Shown: piece by piece, positions 27,387 to 36,674 of the stretch
How the letters are laid out: each line of letters begins with the position of its first letter
How positions within the stretch are numbered: position 1 is the first letter of the stretch
From: Trebonia sp963767685
GTDB lineage: Bacteria; Actinomycetota; Actinomycetes; Streptosporangiales; Streptosporangiaceae
DNA: 64,000 bases
Direction of reading: 5' to 3'
Assembly (NCBI GenBank): GCA_963767685.1
Contig: CAVYEZ010000014.1
Span: 92,154 to 156,153 of the forward strand
Position numbers and translations under genes: made by a program
The notes under the pieces: model-generated
Told to the model about the DNA's origin: nothing
Databases searched by the model: none
Seen by the model: the letters and a program-made list of their open reading frames with translations, nothing else

Positions 27387-28087
27387 CGTCGCGGCCCGGG
27401 CGGGCCATTCCTTCCTGGCTCGACGGTATGCCTCTGGGGTGCCGATATCGAGGAAATAGCTGTCCACTGCCACCACTTGGGCCCGGCCGACGAGCGCGGC
27501 AGCAGGTGGTATCCGATATCGACGGGCGGATCTGGCCGATCTCGTCGAGCACGGCTGGGCTGAACGCGTACATCCCCGCATTGACCAGGTCGGAAGTCGG
27601 CTGAGGCGGCTTCTCCGCGAAGCCCGGCATCCGGCCGGCGTCGTCTATCTCAAGAACGCCGCCGGCCGACGGGTTCTCCGAGTGGAACGCCGTCAGGGTG
27701 GCCATTGCGCCCCCGGCGCGGTGCGCGTCGATCAGGTGCCTGCAAGTCAAAATCGGTCAGGTTGTCGGCGTTGCAGGCCAGGAAGAACTCCTCGCCTGCG
27801 ACCCAGTCGCCGGTTGGTCAGCAGCGTTCCCGCGCTGCCGAGCAGTTCGGCTCGAAGATCAGCCGCACCGACGGCGGGCCGGTGCGCTGGCGGCGACGTG
27901 CTGGCGCACGACTTCCGGGAGATGATGCAGGTTAACCAGGACCTCAGTCCACGCCGGCCCGGTCGAACGCGTCAAGCCAGATGTCGAGCAGCGGCCGGTC
28001 GTCAATGGCCACCATGCACTTGGGGATGGTGTCGGTGATCGGCCTCAGCCTGCTGCCGATCCCGGCGGCGAGCAGGAATGCCTTCAT
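27383..28087 (-). pseudogene. hddC: Sugar-1-phosphate nucleotidyltransferase, probably heptose-1-phosphate guanylyltransferase, frameshifted
   Basis: It begins MKAFLLAAGIGSRLRPITDT, then IPKCMVAIDDRPLLDIWLDA, the standard nucleotidyltransferase signature (GxGxRLxPxT...PKxM). Later pieces are FHSENPSAGGVLEIDDAGRM, PGFAEKPPQPTSDLVNAGMY and VDSYFLDIGTPEAYRRA, in more than one frame. Length, about 235 residues, fits HddC/HldE-C-type enzymes. Position between a GHMP heptose kinase and a sugar epimerase, with GmhA and GmhB in the same operon, favours activation of D-glycero-D-manno-heptose; the nucleotide (GDP or ADP) cannot be decided from sequence by eye. It has ATGA overlaps with both neighbours. 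Confidence 0.75.
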
Positions 28088-29206
28088 CTCGCCGCCGGCC
28101 TTCCGGACCACGCCGAGGGCGCGCATCTGGGCGTTGGCCTGGTCCAGCACGCCGTCCAGCCCATCCAGGCCGGCCGAGCCACTCTGCGTACGCGCGAACC
28201 GAATCGACCGGGGTCCGCCGCGGCTCCCAGCCGAGCTTTCGCAGCGTGCTGATATCCGACAGGATGTGCCGCGTGTCGCCGAACCGGTACTCGCCGGTGA
28301 TCCTCGCCGCCAGGCCGGACCCGTACTGGCGCATGACGATGTCGGCGAACTCCTTGGTCGTCACGGCTGCGCCGCCGGCCACGTTATACACATTGCCGGG
28401 CGCCCGGTCGTCATCGAGGACGAGCACGTTAGCGTCCACCACGTCGTCAATATTCACGTAATCCCGGATCGCCCGCCCGTCCTCGTACACCGTCGGAGCG
28501 GCACCCTGCTTGATAGCTGAGGCAGAAGATACGGCAGGCGCCCGAGTACGCGTTGTAAACCGACTGGCGCGGCCCCTGGACAATGCTGTAGCGCAGGGCG
28601 ACCGTATCGATGCCATACCTGCGGCCCAAGTTGATGGCCACCATCTCTTCGCCCAGCTTGGACATGCCGTAGGCATTCTGCGGGTTAGAGATGCGCTCCG
28701 GTGTGGCCAGCATCTCCATGGGGCCGCCGCAGCTGCGGGCACGGGATCTCCCATTCGCCCGCCGCGAGCAGCTCTTCCGGGCGCATGCCCGGAAGCTGGT
28801 CCCCGTCAGACGGGCAGCGGTAGAGACCCTCGCCCATCGCCGACTGGGATGACGCCACGACGACGCGGGCGATGTCCAGGCGTTCGGCGACGATGATCTC
28901 GTAGATCAGCGCCGTGGAGACCACGTTCACGTCGTAGAACCGGGCGAAGTCCGGCAGGTAGTCCTGGTACGCGGCGAAGTGGTAGACGGCATCCACCCGG
29001 CGCAGCAGGTTGCCGAGCAAGCTCGCGGTTGCGGACATCGCCGTGGTAGAAGTCGATCTCGGAGCTGAGATAAGCAGGCTTGCGGCCGTCCCGGTGCACC
29101 GGCTGGGTCAGCGCGTCCAGCACGATGAGGTCATGCCCGAGGCGAGCAGCCGATCGCAGGTGTGCGATCCGATGAACCCCGCACCCCCGGTGACAAGGAT
29201 CTTCAT
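28084..29206 (-). pseudogene. NAD-dependent sugar epimerase/dehydratase, frameshifted
   Basis: Starts MKILVTGGAGFIGSHTCDRL with an intact NAD-binding loop. Continuing pieces in several frames are VDAVYHFAAYQDYLPDFARF, RVVVASSQSAMGEGLY, NPQNAYGMSKLGEEMVAINL with the YxxxK catalytic pair, RYSIVQGPRQSVYNAYSGA, IRDYVNIDDVVDANVLVLDD and NVYNVAGGAAVTTKEFADIV. This is an extended SDR of the GalE/WbiB type, about 370 residues in all. At least four indels break the frame. It probably makes or epimerises an NDP-sugar used by the neighbouring glycosyltransferase. Its start overlaps the GT stop (ATGA). Confidence 0.8.
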
Positions 29207-30355
29207 CGCCTGCGCTCCTTTCGTTTCGCTGCGACCTCGCGGTAGACGTCCAGGGTCTGTGACCCGGTAGCGGCCCAGCTGAACTGGCTCGCGCGCGCGA
29301 AGCCCAAGGTCGAGCAGCCGATCCCGGTGGCCCGGCTGGGCCGCCTCGACGATCGCCCGGGCGAGGGAGTCCGGCGCCTTGGGGTCGGCCAGGAGCGCCG
29401 CTCCACCGGCGGTCTCGGGCATGGCGCTCACGTTGGATGTCACGACCGGGCAGCCGCAGGCCATGGCCTCCAGGATCGGCAGCCCGAACGTTTCGTTCAG
29501 CGACGGGTAGACGAATACGTCCGCCGCCCGGTAGAAGTTGACCGTTTCTTCCAGGGAAACCCCGCCGACGAACACCACGTCGTCCCCGATGCCAAGCTCG
29601 GCGGCGAGGGCATTGAACTCGGCCAGATACTTCTCATCCCGCCCGGCTCCCACGATCGCGAGTTGCCGCCCGGGAAGCTCATTGCGGGCGAGCGCCCACG
29701 CCCGGAGCAGCCCATCACAGTTCTTGTACGCCCACAGCGACGAGACGAAGAGACGAACGGCTTCGTGACGCCGTGGGAGGCGACTGGGTGCGGGCCAGGT
29801 CGGCGTCGCCTGGCGTGAAGAGCGATGGTCAACGGCCTCGTTGATGAGCTTGAGCTTGGCCGGGTCGACGTCCAGGTAGTCGCATAACCTCCGAGCGCAA
29901 GCTCTCCGAGTTGATGATGATCGCGTCCGCCAGCTTGACGGAGCGTCGGGTAGCTTCAGTTGCCGGTACAGCCGCGCCGCCGGCCCGATCGATGCCGGGC
30001 GTAGTGAACGCGTGCATGGTCTTCAGGTGCATGACGAGCGAGCACGCGGGTTGACCAGTGGCGCCATGAGGGTGTTGAAGACGTCGATGCGGTTGAGCGG
30101 GAGGCGGATGGGCGAGTACAGGTGCTCGCTCGCGGTGCGCGCGTTGCGCCGCTCGTTCGACCACGGGAACATGATGTATTTCACGTCCGGCCCGTACCCC
30201 TGGTGGAGATGCCGTGATTTGGGGCTGACCACTAGGTGGAGTTCCTCGCCTCGGTCTAGCCGCTTGGCCATTTCCGGGATGACCCGAGTCCAGAACCAGT
30301 GCGCACCTGACGGATGCTCCGGGTGCTCACTGAGAAGGTTGATAGCGACGCGCAT
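29203..30355 (-). pseudogene. Group 1 glycosyltransferase (GT4), frameshifted
   Basis: N-terminal half reads MRVAINLLSEHPEHPSGAHW, then ELHLVVSPKSRHLHQGYGPD and PLNRIDVFNTLMAPLV. Later, in other frames, HLKTMHAFTTPGIDRAGGAA, LADAIIINSESLRSEV, LAIVGAGRDEKYLAEFNALA, VVFVGGVSLEETVNFYRAAD and FVYPSLNETFGLPILEAMAC appear, the last with the EExxE-like donor-binding motif. The whole GT-B enzyme (about 380 residues) is covered. It lies between gmhA and the epimerase, so it is a candidate heptosyltransferase-like step, but the fold is GT4 rather than the GT9 of LPS heptosyltransferases. Confidence 0.8.
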
Positions 30356-30409
30356 CTGTTGCCGCGGATTCTTCCGTTTCGTCCGGTGTCAGGGGCGATG
30401 GCAACGGAC

Positions 30410-31095
30410 TCAGAACACCGTTGCCGAGATCGTGTCCGCCGTCATCCGCGACTGGCGGATGTACTGGGCCAGGGCGTGCATGACGGCTTGGTGGAGATCC
30501 TCAACGATCCCGTAGTTGGTGCACTCGAAGTGGATCGCGACGTCGGCCAGTGTCCGGGCCGCGCCGCCTTCGAATCCGGTAATGGCGATCGTGTGCAGGC
30601 CGTTGTCCTGGCCCAGGTCAGCGCCTGCAGGATATTCGGCGAATCGGCCGGATGAGGAGATGGCGACCAGCACGTCTCCGGGTACCGCGTGGGACTGCAA
30701 CTGGTAGGTGAAGACGTCCTCGTAACCAAATCGTTGGCGATCGCGGTGAGCAATTCGACGTTGTTGCTGAGGCTTCCCACCCTGGGCAGCAAGTCGGTCT
30801 TGGCCCGGATCCCTTTCGTGTGGTCGCAGACCAAGTGGTTCGCGATCGACGCGGACCCGCCATTGCCGCACGAGAAGACCTCGCGCCCCGCAGGTACCCT
30901 CCGTGCAGGATGGCGGCAGCGCGGTCGAACTCTGCGAATCGAGTGTCTTCCACGCCTGCGCCATTTCGTCGGCGTAGGCCTCAAGATAAGCGGCAGCGGA
31001 GTCATAGGGCACGGCGCCGGGAAACTTAGGCGGGATCGACACGTCGCGCGGCACCTGCGTGGCCGGATCGAGATGCCGAAGTCATACGGCAACAT
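30410..31095 (-). pseudogene. gmhA: Sedoheptulose-7-phosphate isomerase (SIS domain), frameshifted
   Basis: The SIS-domain core is clear: VFSCGNGGSASIANHLVCDH (substrate loop), GSLSNNVELLTAIANDLGYE, VPGDVLVAISSSGRF (second phosphate loop), LHTIAITGFEGGAARTLADV and HFECTNYGIVEDLHQAVMHA. This is the GmhA fold, which turns sedoheptulose-7-phosphate into D-glycero-D-manno-heptose-7-phosphate. Breaks occur near 31060, 30900 and 30720. The ATG at 31095 overlaps the end of gmhB by 14 bases. Together with gmhB, hddA and hddC it completes the known D,D-heptose activation route. The C terminus MTADTISATVF is intact. Confidence 0.82.
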
Positions 31096-31675
31096 GCTCC
31101 AAGATGAAGGGGGCTGCGGCGGCCAGGCTCGGGAACGACCACACCCGTGGCCGCTCCTGGTCGTCAGGTCCTAGGTAGATGGCCGAGGCGCCGGTCGTCT
31201 TGAGCGAGGCCAACATCCTCCGGACGGTCGCCGACCACCCAGGACGCGGTCAAGTCAAGACCGAGAGCGATGGCGGCGGCCTGCGCCATCCCCGGCCGTG
31301 GCTTGCGGTCGTCGCTCGTCGCGAGCGAATGCCTCGACGACTCCATCCGGGATGGTATGGGCAGAAAAGGAACAGATCGAACTGCGCCATGGTACTTGGC
31401 GAGATGCTCGGCGATATGCCGGTGTACTTGGCTGACATCGTCGAGGCCGTAAACCCGCGAGCGACGCCCGCTTGGTTGGTCACGACAGCGACGGGAATGC
31501 CGGCCCGGTTGAAGCTCGCGATCGCTTCCGCGGCCCCGTCGATGAATTCGACCCGGTCGATCGAGCCCACGTAGCCGTGGTCAACAATGATCGTGCCATC
31601 GCGGTCCAGCAAGATCCCGGGCTTCTCGCCCCTTGCCGGCTTGCCCGGCATGGGCCGAGCCGTCATGGTCGTCAC
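31082..31675 (-). pseudogene. gmhB: D,D-heptose 1,7-bisphosphate phosphatase (HAD family), frameshifted
   Basis: HAD motif I appears as GILLDRDGTIIVDHGYVGSI with the nucleophile and acid/base Asp pair; motif II as IPVAVVTNQAGVARG; the zinc-loop region is degraded by shifts around 31440-31300; motif III/IV is seen as ASWVVGDRPEDVGLA. The C terminus reads KTTGASAIYLGPDDQERPRV to LEHVAV with stop at 31082. Length, about 197 residues, fits GmhB. It removes the C7 phosphate of the heptose bisphosphate. The start is a GTG at 31675 that overlaps the flippase stop (GTGA), or ATG at 31666. Confidence 0.82.
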
Positions 31676-33180
31676 TGCATCTCCTTGCCCGATGTGGCCG
31701 CGCGTGGCATGGATTTCTGCTCCTCGCCGACATATGAGCGCTGGGTAGCTGTCCGTGATACTGCGCCGCCGGAGATGGGCGCGTCCGGTGTGTTCTTCGC
31801 TCCTTGAACACGCGGAAGTTGGGAGTGACCTGACTTGTGGTGTCGTCTGCGTGAGCGGACGGCACGCGACAGGTCCGGCCCAGAGGCGGCTCCTGCCTCA
31901 CGGAGTTCCTGCCGGAGTTGCACCCAGTTCACTACCGTGCCGATCCAGCCGGCCACGGCGACGAAATACAGGGCAATCTCCATACCGCCGAACGCGGCGC
32001 CCACGAGGGAGAAGGTCAGGGAAATCGCCGCCGCGATGAGCGCTGTGTTCAAGCTCCGCTTGGCGGCCCCCAGAGCATGCAGTCCCGTTCTCGCGCCGGC
32101 GCCCGCGCAACTTGCGATGACTGTCAGTGCCGTCGGCAAGACCAGGGGATATGCCTTCTCCCACAGTCCGCCGATCATCAGGTGGCCAAGTCCCAGGGGA
32201 AGACTGATCAGCAGGAAAACGGTCCATACGACTGATAGCGCCGTCTGCCCGATGCTCACGCCAATGCAGTACCTGACCCCCTTCTCGCGCGCGCGGTGCA
32301 TCAGTGTGGCAGCCTCGGGGATCGTAATCATGGAGACACCGAAGCTCAAAATCTTGACAGGACCCATGAGTACGTTGGCGGCCTGCATATAGCCAACGGA
32401 TTCAACGCCCAGGAGCGAGGAGATGCCGTAGCTCCTGAGCGTGTCGGCGGCATTGCTCCCGACGTTTTCCACGAGGAACCGCGGGCCGAGGTCGCGATGC
32501 ACCGTCAGCCAGGAAAGCGCGCGGTTCAAGCTGGGCACCGTCCGCGCCTGGAAGGCCCCTGCGACGCCGCCCGCACAGGCTCCGGTGCCCCACGCGATGA
32601 CGAACCAGAACACATTCGTGTGTCCGGTTAGCTTCAGGGCCAGCAGCAGCGGAATCTCGACGACGGCCCAAATGACGTCGTTAATGAGGGCGTGGTGACC
32701 TTTAGCCACCGCGAAGAATGCGTATCGCCAGCTGTCCTGCAGCATCAAGCCGGGCAGCATCAGGCCGAGGCCAGAGAAGGCCTCCCCGGTAGTGCCCCCC
32801 ATCACGATCCCTGCGATGAGCGCAAAGCATCCCGTGACCAGTCCCACCAGCAGGGCGGTGCCAGTGCACCCAGAGGTAGCTAGACGCCAGTTGCTCAACT
32901 TGGTGCCACTGAATCGGACGAGAAGCGGTTCGATGGAAAGGCCACGTGACATGTTGTCGGCGACGCCGTACGTTACGTAGGCCAAGCTGAAGGCGCCGAA
33001 CTGTTCCGCTCCCAGCATGCGGGCGATGAAGATATTCAAGAGGAAGTTCGTCAGGCTGGAAACGCCCTGGTCTGCTACCCCCCAGCTGAGACGAGAGCCC
33101 ATCCGAAGAACTCGCTGCAACGGTCTAATGGCAGAGAGTGACCTGACTGGTACGGGCACCCCGCTAGCCCCTTGCGTCAT
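31672..33180 (-). CDS. Wzx-type lipid-linked oligosaccharide flippase (MATE/MOP superfamily)
   Basis: About 502 residues with 12-14 hydrophobic segments, beginning LQRVLRMGSRLSWGVADQGV and FLLNIFIARMLGAEQFGAFS, the typical opening of polysaccharide_synt/Wzx proteins. It would flip the lipid-linked repeat across the membrane. The last 80 residues (from SGPDLSRAVRSRRRHHK) are hydrophilic and Arg/Ser-rich, an unusual cytoplasmic tail. ATG 33180 is more sensible than the upstream in-frame ATG at 33267, though neither has a strong ribosome site. The frame is intact while all six genes downstream in the operon are broken. Its stop overlaps the gmhB start. Confidence 0.83.
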   Translation of the reverse strand: MTQGASGVPVPVRSLSAIRPLQRVLRMGSRLSWGVADQGVSSLTNFLLNIFIARMLGAEQFGAFSLAYVTYGVADNMSRGLSIEPLLVRFSGTKLSNWRLATSGCTGTALLVGLVTGCFALIAGIVMGGTTGEAFSGLGLMLPGLMLQDSWRYAFFAVAKGHHALINDVIWAVVEIPLLLALKLTGHTNVFWFVIAWGTGACAGGVAGAFQARTVPSLNRALSWLTVHRDLGPRFLVENVGSNAADTLRSYGISSLLGVESVGYMQAANVLMGPVKILSFGVSMITIPEAATLMHRAREKGVRYCIGVSIGQTALSVVWTVFLLISLPLGLGHLMIGGLWEKAYPLVLPTALTVIASCAGAGARTGLHALGAAKRSLNTALIAAAISLTFSLVGAAFGGMEIALYFVAVAGWIGTVVNWVQLRQELREAGAASGPDLSRAVRSRRRHHKSGHSQLPRVQGAKNTPDAPISGGAVSRTATQRSYVGEEQKSMPRAATSGKEMQ

Positions 33181-33453
33181 TCCGACGCTGCGGCTTCTCG
33201 CCCAACCGGTCGGGCTGCAGTCGACACGTGGTTCCCACGCTAAGGGGATGCTCCGAGATGCGGGCATGATACGTATGACGCGCGATTCGAGGTCCCCACG
33301 GATGTCTCCGGACGCTGCTACTCAGGTTGTCTCACCGACGGCAACCATTGGTCATCGCAGCGTAACCAAGGCTCGGCACCGTTAGGGCGGAAAAGGCCGG
33401 AGTCATTCTGGCTGCCCGGTATCACTGTCGGTCGAAGAGCGATCTTATTTGGT

Positions 33454-34706
33454 GTGCGAGGAACCCCACATGCGCCGAGAATCCTCATCATCGTCCAGAA
33501 CCTGCCGGTGCCGTTTGACCGGCGGGTGTGGCTGGAGTGCGAGGCACTCAACCACGCTGGCTACCGGGTCGCCGTGGTCTGCCCCAAGGGCAAGGGCGAC
33601 CCAGGTTACCAGGTCATTGATGACGTCGAGCTGTACAAGTACCGGCCGTACGCGCCGGGCGGCAGCAAGCTGAGCTTCGTGGCCGAGTACGCATACTCAT
33701 TCGCGGCGACAGCTTGGCAGGCCCTGCTTGCGCGCGCCCGCGGCGGGGTGCTGCGCGGTCGCTTCGCCGTCATCCAGGCGTGCAACCCGCCGGATATCTT
33801 CTGGCCGCTCGCCATGGCCTTCAAGGCGCTGGAGCGGACCAAGTTCGTGTTTGACCACCATGACCTGAGCCCTGAGCTCTTCGAGTCCCGGTTCGGTGGC
33901 CGCTCGCTGCCCTACAAGGGGCTGCGGTTCCTGGAGCGCCGCACGCACCGCAGCGCCGACCAGGTGATCTCCACCAATGAGTCCTACCGGCAAATTGCCA
34001 TCAGCCGGAGCGGCAAGAGTCCAGCGTGACGTGACGGTGGTCCGCACCGGGCCGGACCCGAGCAAGCTCCAGCGCGGCGAGCCGGATGAAAGCCAACGCG
34101 AGGTCGTCGGTACCTGGCCGCGTACATCGGCGTGATGGGCCCCCAGGACGGCGTGGACATCGTGGTCCGGGCCGCCGCCGTCATCGTTCACGACCTCGGG
34201 CGCGAGGACATCGCCTTCACGCTGATCGGCAAGGGCGACTGCTTCGACGAGCTGGTCGCGCTGCGGGACCAGCTGAAGCTGAACGGCCACGTCGAGTTCA
34301 CCGGCCGGGCGCCCGACGAACTGGTCGGCCAAGGTGATGTCCACCGCCGACATCGGGCTGTCCCCGGACCCGATGAATCCGCTCAATGATCTGTCCACCA
34401 TGAACAAGACGATGGAGTACATGTCCTTCGAGCTTCCCGTGGTGGCCTTCGACCTACGGGAGACCCGGGTCTCGGCCGCCGACGCCGCCGTGTACGTGAA
34501 GCCGACCGGAGATCCGGAACAGGACGTCAGGGACTACGCGCAGGCGATCGTCGACCTCGTCGACGAGGAGGACGAGCGGGCGCGCATGAGCAAGCTCGGC
34601 CGGGCGCGGGTCGAGGAAGAACTCGCCTGGCAGTACCAGCAGCAGGCCTACCTCGGCGTCTACGCCCGGGTAGCGCCGCTGGCGACCGCGATAGTCAGGG
34701 AGCTGA
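33454..34706 (+). pseudogene. Glycosyltransferase family 4, frameshifted
   Basis: Frame 1 covers ILIIVQNLPVPFDRRVWLEC, YRVAVVCPKGKGDPGYQVID, IQACNPPDIFWPLAMAFKAL and KFVFDHHDLSPELFESRFGG up to about 34015. After a shift come DVTVVRTGPDPSKL, YIGVMGPQDGVDIVVRAAAV and FTGRAPDELVGQ; after another near 34335, TADIGLSPDPMNPLNDLSTM, NKTMEYMSFELPVVAFDLRE with the donor-binding Glu region. Total about 415 residues. The pattern is that of a widely distributed actinobacterial GT4. GTG 33454 is the likely start. It opens the plus-strand operon that runs to 44.5 kb and is divergent from wzx across about 270 bases of promoter region. Confidence 0.82.
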
Positions 34707-34711
34707 CGCGC

Positions 34712-36622
34712 ATGTGCGGTATCGCCGGGTGCTACCAGCAGGCCGACGGCCACAAGCTGACGGACGTCATGACCGAGCGGATCGCGCACCGGGGCCCGGA
34801 CGCGGGCGCGATCTGGAGCCACGAGGACGAGCGCGCGTCTATCCACCTCGGCCACCGGCGGCTGTCGATCATCGACCTGTCCACGTCGGCCAATCAGCCG
34901 CTGGTCAAGGGCGGCCTGGCGCTGGTCTACAACGGCGAGCTCTACAACTACCGGGAACTGCGGACCGAGCTGGAGAAGCAGGGCGCGTCCTTCATCACCA
35001 GCTCCGACACCGAGGTCGTCCTCGAGGCGTGGCGGCACTGGGGACCGGATGCCCTGCCGCGGTTTCGCGGCATGTTCGCGTTCGCGATCGCGGACACGGC
35101 CACCGGCGAACTCGCGCTCGCCCGCGACCCGCTCGGCATCAAGCCACTGCTGTATCTCCGCCGGGGCAACGGCATCGTGTTCGCGTCCGAGCTCAAGGCA
35201 CTGCTCAGCGCGGTCGGCCCGGAGCTGAGGATCGAGCCAGGCGCGATGGTCGCGTCGATGCTCTATTACTGGGTGCCGGAGCAGCACTGCTCGATCCAGG
35301 GCGTCCGCAAGCTCCCCGCTGGCAGCTGGGCGCGTTTCCATCCCGACGGCACGCATGAGGAGCACTCCTACTGGCGCGTGCAGGACGTGGCCCGGGAGGC
35401 GGCCGACGGCCCCGCCGCCGACCTGAGGGCCGATCATCAGAGGAGAGCGTCACCGCGCACCTGATCGCCGACGTCCCCGTGTCGAGCTTCCTGTCGGGCG
35501 GCCTGGACTCCAGCATCATCACCGTGCTCGCCCACCAGCAGGCCGCCAGCGTCGACGCATACACGATCACCTTCCGGCCGGAGGACCAGAAGCTGGAGGC
35601 GATGCCGGACGACGCGGTCTACGCGCGCAAGGTCGCCCGGCAGTTCGGGATCGACCTGCACGAGATCGAGATCTCGCCAGACATCGTCGACATGCTCCCG
35701 AAGATGGTCGACATACTGGACGAGCCGATCGGCGATCCGGCGGCCATCAACACCTTCCTCATGTGCCAGGCGGCACGCGAGCGCGGCGTCAAGGTCATCC
35801 TCTCCGGGATGGGTGCGGACGAGCTCTTCGGCGGGTACCGCAAGCACCTCGCGTGCCTGATGGCGAGCCGTTATCACCGGCTGCCCGCCGCTGTGCAGGC
35901 TTCCCGCTCGGGCCACCGTAAACGCCCTGCCGGTATCCATCGGGAACCGCGGGCTGCGCTATCCCCGCTGGGCCAAGCGCTTCATGACGTTCGCCGAGCT
36001 CCGCGAGGAGGCCAGGTTCCGGCGCAGCTACACGCTCTATGACCCGGCCGACCTCACCGCGCTCGTCGGGCCGGATCTCGCGGCCAGCGTCGACGCCGTC
36101 ATCGCTGAGCACGCCGCCATCTACAACGACAACGACCTCGATGACGAGGTCAACCGGATGTGCCTGGCCGACACGCGGCTGTTCATGGCCGGGCTCAACC
36201 TGACCTACACCGACCGAGCCAGCATGGCGGCGTCCGTCGAGGTGCGCACGCCGTTCGTGGACCTGATCGTGGCGCGGGCCGCGTTCTCGATCGCGGGTCG
36301 CGACAAGATCCGCGGCAAGACGGCGAAGGCCGCGCTGAAGGACGCGGCCGAGCACTGGCTGCCGCATGAGATCGTGCACCGGCCGAAGGCCTCGTTCGGC
36401 GCGCCGCTGCGCGCCTGGGTGCGCAACGACCTGCGCGAGCTGATCAACGATGTCCTCGTCGGCGGCGAGCTCACCCAGCTCGGCATGCTCCGCAAGGGCC
36501 AGGTCCAGCGCCTCATCGCCGACGAGCAGGCAGGCCGTGAGGACTACGCCAAGCAGATCTGGCAGCTGCTGTCGATGGAGCTGTGGTACCGCCAGGTGCG
36601 CGCGGCCGGCGTCGGATCGTGA
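34712..36622 (+). pseudogene. asnB: Asparagine synthase-like glutamine amidotransferase, frameshifted
   Basis: MCGIAGCYQQADGHKL gives the Ntn-type nucleophile Cys2; IAHRGPDAGAIWSHED and LGHRRLSIIDLSTSANQPLV continue the glutaminase domain. After a break near 35440 the synthetase domain has DVPVSSFLSGGLDSSIITVL (PP-loop) and GVKVILSGMGADELFGGYRK; after another near 35900, MTFAELREEARFRR to RASMAASVEVRTPFVDLIVA. Length, about 635 residues, is full. In polysaccharide loci such proteins amidate uronic acids or similar carboxylates rather than make free asparagine; this is inference from location beside the heparinase and bidomain oxidoreductase genes. Confidence 0.85.
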
Positions 36623-36674
36623 CCGGCGGTCCGCACCCGCTAGTTGATGAAACTCAAGAGCTAAGGAAACCTTG

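Noticed and set aside
27240..27581. Fusion of nucleotidyltransferase end to heptose kinase start
   Set aside because: A neighbouring frame ends in TGA overlapping the kinase ATG (ATGA), as at other junctions of this operon, so two separate genes are more likely.
34454..35437. 327-codon open frame antisense to the GT4/asnB genes
   Set aside because: Same third-position shadow effect; the plus-strand reading has clear GT and AsnB motifs.
34334..35464. True fusion of a glycosyltransferase C terminus with an AsnB N terminus
   Set aside because: The in-frame join runs straight into MCGIAG, whose Cys must be N-terminal for Ntn activity; with frameshifts all around, accidental read-through is more likely.
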